DNA of 64,000 nt from Pseudomonas fluorescens Q2-87 (GTDB taxonomy: Bacteria > Pseudomonadota > Gammaproteobacteria > Pseudomonadales > Pseudomonadaceae), in NCBI RefSeq assembly GCF_000281895.1, contig NZ_CM001558.1, forward strand, positions 5,026,556-5,090,555, written 5' to 3'. Under the pieces are notes generated by a model. That model was given only the letters and a program-made list of their open reading frames with translations, was not told where the DNA came from and searched no databases. Of this stretch, positions 60,278 to 64,000 are shown in pieces (positions within the stretch are counted from its first letter, which is position 1; each line of letters opens with the position of its first letter). Made by a program: the position numbers and the translations under genes.

Positions 60278-60763
60278 TCAACGCGGGCGTTCGGCGCCGG
60301 TGTGCAGGTCGGCCCAGATATGGCCATTGGCGTAGACGAGGAATTGCACGTAGACCGTATCATTGCGCAACAGATCGATGACCACCCGATACTGGGCCTG
60401 TGGATAAGACAGGGTCAGGGTCTTGCTCGCCTCGTCGAAGACCGGTTTCTTCAGGCTTTTGCTTTCGCCGTCGAAGTTGAGGATCACCTGGCTGATGGAG
60501 GCGCCCTTGTTCAGCGGCTTGCCCTTGAGGCGCACCAGCAACGGCGAAGTGACCGGTATCGGCTGCTGGTTGGACTGGCGCTGGTTGCCCAGCACCACCG
60601 AATACTCGGTCACTTGCAGCAACTGCTGCTGTTCAGGCTGTTCCTGGCGCACCACCAGGTCATCGGGCGGCAGGAACTGGCTGTGCATCGGCGCGGCCAT
60701 GGTCGCCAGGGGCAGGCTGGATATCAGCAGCAAAGCGGCACAACGGCGGATCGATACACTCAT
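60278..60763 (-). CDS. Putative periplasmic protein (PA4643-like)
   Basis: 161 residues from the ATG at 60763. A signal peptide (CAALLLISSLPLATMAAPMH) precedes a small domain: QQLLQVTEYSVVLGNQRQSN, TLTLSYPQAQYRVVIDLL, TVYVQFLVYANGHIW. Known: by position, the PA4643-type exported protein; the function is not known. Divergent from the SulP transporter, with a REP pair between. Confidence 0.78.
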   Translation of the reverse strand: MSVSIRRCAALLLISSLPLATMAAPMHSQFLPPDDLVVRQEQPEQQQLLQVTEYSVVLGNQRQSNQQPIPVTSPLLVRLKGKPLNKGASISQVILNFDGESKSLKKPVFDEASKTLTLSYPQAQYRVVIDLLRNDTVYVQFLVYANGHIWADLHTGAERPR

Positions 60764-60899
60764 GACAGGCTCCGGGGTCTTGGCCTGGCACTCTAGCATG
60801 AGCACGGACGATACAAATAAGCGATCCAGGTCAATACATCCACGCAGCGGGCGCGGCATACTCAGGGAGCCATCAGCCCCGCTGCAAGTCGCTGACACC

Positions 60900-61034
60900 T
60901 TGTGGCGAGGGAGCTTGCTCCCGCTGGGTGGCGAAGCCGCCCCAAAATGGGTTGACTCAGTTCTTCAGACGGAGTGCGTCAGCCGGTTTTACGACGGCTA
61001 CGCCGCCGAGCGGGAGCAAGCTCCCTCGCCACAG
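60900..61034. repeat. REP pair (gagggagcttgctccc type, inverted)
   Basis: TGTGGCGAGGGAGCTTGCTC faces GAGCAAGCTCCCTCGCCACA with the usual GGTGGCGAAGCCGCC spacer element. Confidence 0.92.
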
Positions 61035-61089
61035 GGGATTGTGCCCGGCAGATCCGAATGCAGTGTCCCGTTCATTTCGTGGAGTGCCC

Positions 61090-62832
61090 ATGTCTTTCTC
61101 CGCCCCTCCGTTGTTCGCCGCCTGGCGCCAAGCCTGGCGCGCCGGTTATACCCTCGAGCGCCTGCGTGGCGATCTCGTCGCCGGGCTGACCGTCGGTATC
61201 ATCGCCATTCCCTTGGCCATGGCCCTGGCCATCGCCGTCGGCGTGCCGCCACAACATGGGCTCTACACCGTGCTGGTCGCAGCGCCGCTGATCGCCCTCA
61301 CCGGCGGCTCGCGGTTCAACGTAAGTGGGCCGACGGCAGCGTTCGTGGTGATCCTGCTGCCCATCACCCAGCAGTACGGCCTCGGCGGCCTGCTGCTGTG
61401 CACAATGCTCGCCGGGCTGATTCTGATCGCCTTGGGATTGATGCGCGCCGGGCGACTGATCCAGTACATCCCCTACCCCGTTATCCTGGGTTTCACTGCG
61501 GGGATCGGCGTGGTCATCGCCACCTTGCAGTTGAAGGACCTGCTGGGCCTGACCACCGCAGGCCAGGCCCGGCACTACATCGAACAATTGGGCGAATTGA
61601 TCGTCGCCCTGCCCGGTGCTCGCCTGGGCGATGGCATCATCGGTGTCACCTGCCTGGCGGTGCTGGTTGCCTGGCCGCGCTGGGTGCCGAGGGTCCCAGG
61701 ACATTTGGTCGCCCTGCTGGTCGGTGCGCTCCTGGGACTGGCGATGGAACACGGCGGATGGCCGATCGCGACGCTGGGCGAACGCTTCAGCTACGTTGTC
61801 GACGGCATCGCCTACCCGGGCATTCCACCATTTTTGCCAAGCTTCGATTGGCCCTGGAACCTGCCGGACGGTCAGGGGCATCCCTTGACGCTGTCCTATG
61901 ACCTGATTCGCCAGCTCCTGGCGCCTGCCTTCGCTATCGCGATGCTCGGCGCCATCGAGTCGCTGCTGTGCGCCGTGGTGGCGGACGGCATGACCGGCAG
62001 CAAGCACGACCCCAATGCCGAGCTGATCGGGCAAGGCCTGGGCAACCTGGTGGCGCCCTTGTTCGGCGGCATCACCGCCACGGCAGCCATTGCCCGCAGC
62101 GCCACCAATGTGCGCAGCGGCGCCTCTTCACCCCTGGCGGCGATCATCCACAGTCTCGTGGTGCTGGTGGCGATTGTGCTGTTGGCGCCGCTGTTCAGCT
62201 ACTTGCCCATGGCCGCGCTGGCCGCATTGCTGGTGATGGTCGCCTGGAACATGAGCGAAGCCGGGCACGTGCTGCACACCCTGCGTATCGCCCCACGCAG
62301 TGACGTGCTGGTGCTGCTGACGTGCCTGAGCCTGACGGTGCTGTTTGACATGGTCATGGCCGTCGCCGTCGGCCTGCTGCTGGCCGCCGGGCTGTTCATC
62401 AAGCGCATGAGCGAACTGACCGACAGCGCCGAGCTGCCGCGCCACTTCCACCAAGCCCTGGCGGACATGCCCGAGCATGTACGCTGCTACGGCATTCGGG
62501 GGCCGCTGTTTTTCGGTGCGGCAGAAAAAGCCCTGGATGTGCTGCGCAAATTCGATCCGGGCATCCGGGTGGTGGTGGTGGAAATGAGTGCCGTGCCCAT
62601 GCTGGACATGACTGCATTGGCCGCTTTTGAAAATATCCTGAAGGATTACCGCAAGCAGGGCATCGGGCTGATTCTGGTGGCGACGGCGCCGCGGGTGCGC
62701 CTGAAGCTGCGCCGTGCCGGCATTCATCGGGAGCAGCGCCAGTTGGCCTATGTTCAGACTTTGGAGCAGGCGCGGGTCAAGAGTGAGCAGTGGCTGGCGG
62801 GTGGCAGCGCCGCTCATTCAAGACTTGCTTGA
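61090..62832 (+). CDS. dauA: SulP family anion/dicarboxylate transporter, DauA-like
   Basis: 580 residues from the ATG at 61090 with GGAG upstream; the open part before it is REP sequence. About 11-12 membrane segments with the SulP core (RFNVSGPTAAFVVILLPITQ) and a C-terminal STAS domain (~455-560: VRCYGIRGPLFFGAAEKALD, MLDMTALAAFENILKDYRKQ). Known: the E. coli homologue DauA carries C4-dicarboxylates at low pH; other SulP members carry sulfate or bicarbonate. The substrate here is inferred from closest-family resemblance only. Confidence 0.9.
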   Translation: MSFSAPPLFAAWRQAWRAGYTLERLRGDLVAGLTVGIIAIPLAMALAIAVGVPPQHGLYTVLVAAPLIALTGGSRFNVSGPTAAFVVILLPITQQYGLGGLLLCTMLAGLILIALGLMRAGRLIQYIPYPVILGFTAGIGVVIATLQLKDLLGLTTAGQARHYIEQLGELIVALPGARLGDGIIGVTCLAVLVAWPRWVPRVPGHLVALLVGALLGLAMEHGGWPIATLGERFSYVVDGIAYPGIPPFLPSFDWPWNLPDGQGHPLTLSYDLIRQLLAPAFAIAMLGAIESLLCAVVADGMTGSKHDPNAELIGQGLGNLVAPLFGGITATAAIARSATNVRSGASSPLAAIIHSLVVLVAIVLLAPLFSYLPMAALAALLVMVAWNMSEAGHVLHTLRIAPRSDVLVLLTCLSLTVLFDMVMAVAVGLLLAAGLFIKRMSELTDSAELPRHFHQALADMPEHVRCYGIRGPLFFGAAEKALDVLRKFDPGIRVVVVEMSAVPMLDMTALAAFENILKDYRKQGIGLILVATAPRVRLKLRRAGIHREQRQLAYVQTLEQARVKSEQWLAGGSAAHSRLA

Positions 62833-62834
62833 AC

Positions 62835-62931
62835 CGTGGCGAGGGAGCTTGCTCCCGTTTGGGTGCGTAGCACCCACCTGCACATAGGGCTGCTGCGCAG
62901 CCCAGCGGGAGCAAGCTCCCTCGCCACGGGG
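62835..62931. repeat. REP pair (gagggagcttgctccc type, inverted)
   Basis: CCGTGGCGAGGGAGCTTGCTC faces GGAGCAAGCTCCCTCGCCACGG with the spacer GGGTGCGTAGCACCC. Confidence 0.93.
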
Positions 62932-62955
62932 AACTGCGGAGTATCCTAAAACCGC

Positions 62956-63429
62956 TCAGTCGAACTGAGCGCGCATCCAGGCGTGGTATTCGGCCACGCC
63001 CGGCTCGCCTTCGCGGGGCGCCCAATGGGCCAGTTCACCGTCGCCCACGGGCCGGTAAGGGCCGGCCTTGCACTCGAACATCAGGCTGTCGGCTTCCAGT
63101 ACCACCAGGCCGTGATAGACGCCAGCCGGCAGGTCGACGCCCAGGCAATCGCCACCGGCCTGCAGGATGCGTTTATCTGTCACCGCACCGGTTTCATCGA
63201 AGATCAGCACCCCAAGCCGTCCCTTGAGCACCAGCAAGGTTTCGGCCTTGTCGGCGCTCAAATGGCGATGCGGAGGGATGTAGGTGGACGGTTGCAAACC
63301 CACCGCCATGCGGTGGCAGGGTTCGTCCATCTGATGGAAATTATGATGTTGCCGCCCACGGGGACTGGCCGCGGCGTTCCCGGCCAACTCGTCAAACAGC
63401 GCTTGATCCAGGAAGCTTGGCCGGGTCAT
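62956..63429 (-). CDS. WbuC family cupin protein
   Basis: 157 residues. A single cupin barrel with the metal-site pattern (PPHRHLSADKAETLLVLKGR, GVDLPAGVYHGLVV) matches the WbuC group. Known: WbuC-type proteins are small metallo-cupins found near nucleotide and polysaccharide genes, with no established reaction. It starts three bases after the hpt stop codon and is probably in one operon with it, as in P. aeruginosa (PA4644, by memory). Confidence 0.9.
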   Translation of the reverse strand: MTRPSFLDQALFDELAGNAAASPRGRQHHNFHQMDEPCHRMAVGLQPSTYIPPHRHLSADKAETLLVLKGRLGVLIFDETGAVTDKRILQAGGDCLGVDLPAGVYHGLVVLEADSLMFECKAGPYRPVGDGELAHWAPREGEPGVAEYHAWMRAQFD

Positions 63430-63432
63430 CGA

Positions 63433-63990
63433 TTACATTCCTTTAACGGCGAAGATACCGTTGGCGTTGCGCCAGTAGCCTTTGTAATCCATGCCGTAGC
63501 CGAAGATGTAGCGGTCGATGCACGGCAGGCCGACGAAATCGGCTTTCAGGTCGGGACGGGCCTTGCGGTCGTGGTCCTTGTCGATCAGCACGGCGGTGTG
63601 CACGGCGCGGGCACCGGCGTGCTTACAGAAGTCGATGATGGCGCCCAGGGTATGACCTTCGTCGAGAATGTCGTCGATGATCAGCACGTCGCGGTCAATG
63701 AACGAGACTTCCGGCTTGGCTTTCCAGAACAGGTCACCGCCGCTGGTTTCGTTGCGATAACGGGTCGCGTGCAGATAGGACGCTTCCAGGGGGAAGTTCA
63801 GATAAGTCAGCAGCTTGCCGGAGAAAATCAGCCCGCCGTTCATCACGCAGAACACCACCGGGTTGGTATCGGCCAGTTGCTCGTTGATTTGCGTACCGAC
63901 ACGGGCGATGGCCGCTTCGACTTCAGCTTCGGTGTACAGGCAGTCAGCCTCTCGCATGACTTGACGGATATGCTCGAGATCAGCGGACAT
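63433..63990 (-). CDS. hpt: Hypoxanthine-guanine phosphoribosyltransferase
   Basis: 185 residues, complete in the window. The PRPP-binding motif VLIIDDILDEGHT and the N-terminal flexible loop region (YLHATRYRNETSGGDLFWKA) are intact. Known: converts hypoxanthine or guanine and PRPP to IMP or GMP (purine salvage). It lies just upstream of the WbuC gene on the same strand; in P. aeruginosa (PA4645) the next gene outward is upp, outside this window. Confidence 0.95.
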   Translation of the reverse strand: MSADLEHIRQVMREADCLYTEAEVEAAIARVGTQINEQLADTNPVVFCVMNGGLIFSGKLLTYLNFPLEASYLHATRYRNETSGGDLFWKAKPEVSFIDRDVLIIDDILDEGHTLGAIIDFCKHAGARAVHTAVLIDKDHDRKARPDLKADFVGLPCIDRYIFGYGMDYKGYWRNANGIFAVKGM

Positions 63991-64000
63991 GTCGCTCTCC

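Overview
The window looks like a chromosome segment of a Pseudomonas of the P. fluorescens group. The GC content is high, almost every intergenic gap carries a REP element of the two kinds usual in these genomes (cores GGGAGCTTGCTCCC and GAGCGAGCTTGCTCGC), and the gene content is typical of the genus. I see no tRNA, rRNA, prophage, complete insertion sequence or CRISPR array.

Layout. 1-3.6 kb: accessory region with a ricin-type lectin-like protein cut by the window edge, a frameshifted DUF6124-type gene, and a short S-type pyocin with a colicin E3-like 16S rRNase tail plus a small acidic probable immunity gene; this toxin pair lies between two ~120 bp direct repeats exactly 1800 bp apart. 3.6-10.3 kb: a PAS-GGDEF diguanylate cyclase, then a tightly coupled operon of response regulator/AraC, hybrid sensor kinase and TonB-dependent receptor. 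10.4-16.5 kb: small conserved or hypothetical genes (DUF488, a W-rich 502-residue protein, DUF4256, a membrane-anchored protein, a VOC enzyme, a lipoprotein) and a glutathione-S-transferase remnant. 16.5-21 kb: a stand-alone C-terminal half of pyruvate-dehydrogenase-type E1, a MarR regulator and a full AceE/MdeB-like E1, linked by shared TTGCA-N2-TGCAA palindromes.

21-30.2 kb: two divergent FadR/GntR regulators, a KdgM-type porin, a five-gene Opp/Dpp-type ABC transporter and a mandelate-racemase-family enzyme, with FadR-like operators upstream. The likely role is uptake and first-step catabolism of a plant-derived sugar acid or small oligosaccharide. 30.6-35.2 kb: an orphan Tae4-type T6SS amidase effector with an overlapping two-TM gene, an orphan DctP-type binding protein, a PhoD-like phosphatase and ogt. 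35.3-43.5 kb: a MalT/LuxR regulator, DUF1329, DUF1302 and an AlkK-like acyl-CoA ligase, probably for uptake and activation of a hydrophobic substrate. 43.8-46 kb: a glycosyltransferase/acetyltransferase pair and a LysE exporter.

46.2-64 kb is conserved core and, as far as I remember it, matches the P. aeruginosa PA4626-PA4645 order: 2-hydroxyacid dehydrogenase, rsmC, an Mn-type yybP-ykoY riboswitch with a GDT1-family transporter, M48 protease, chemoreceptor, SRAP protein, small proteins, acyltransferase, YajG-type lipoprotein, mqo, PA4642-like protein, SulP/DauA transporter, WbuC-type cupin and hpt.

The best candidates for something undescribed are the repeat-flanked E3-type bacteriocin whose immunity gene is not Im3-like, the truncated E1 paralogue under the MarR-type operator, the Tae4 effector with a two-TM partner, and the FadR-controlled KdgM/ABC/enolase-superfamily locus.
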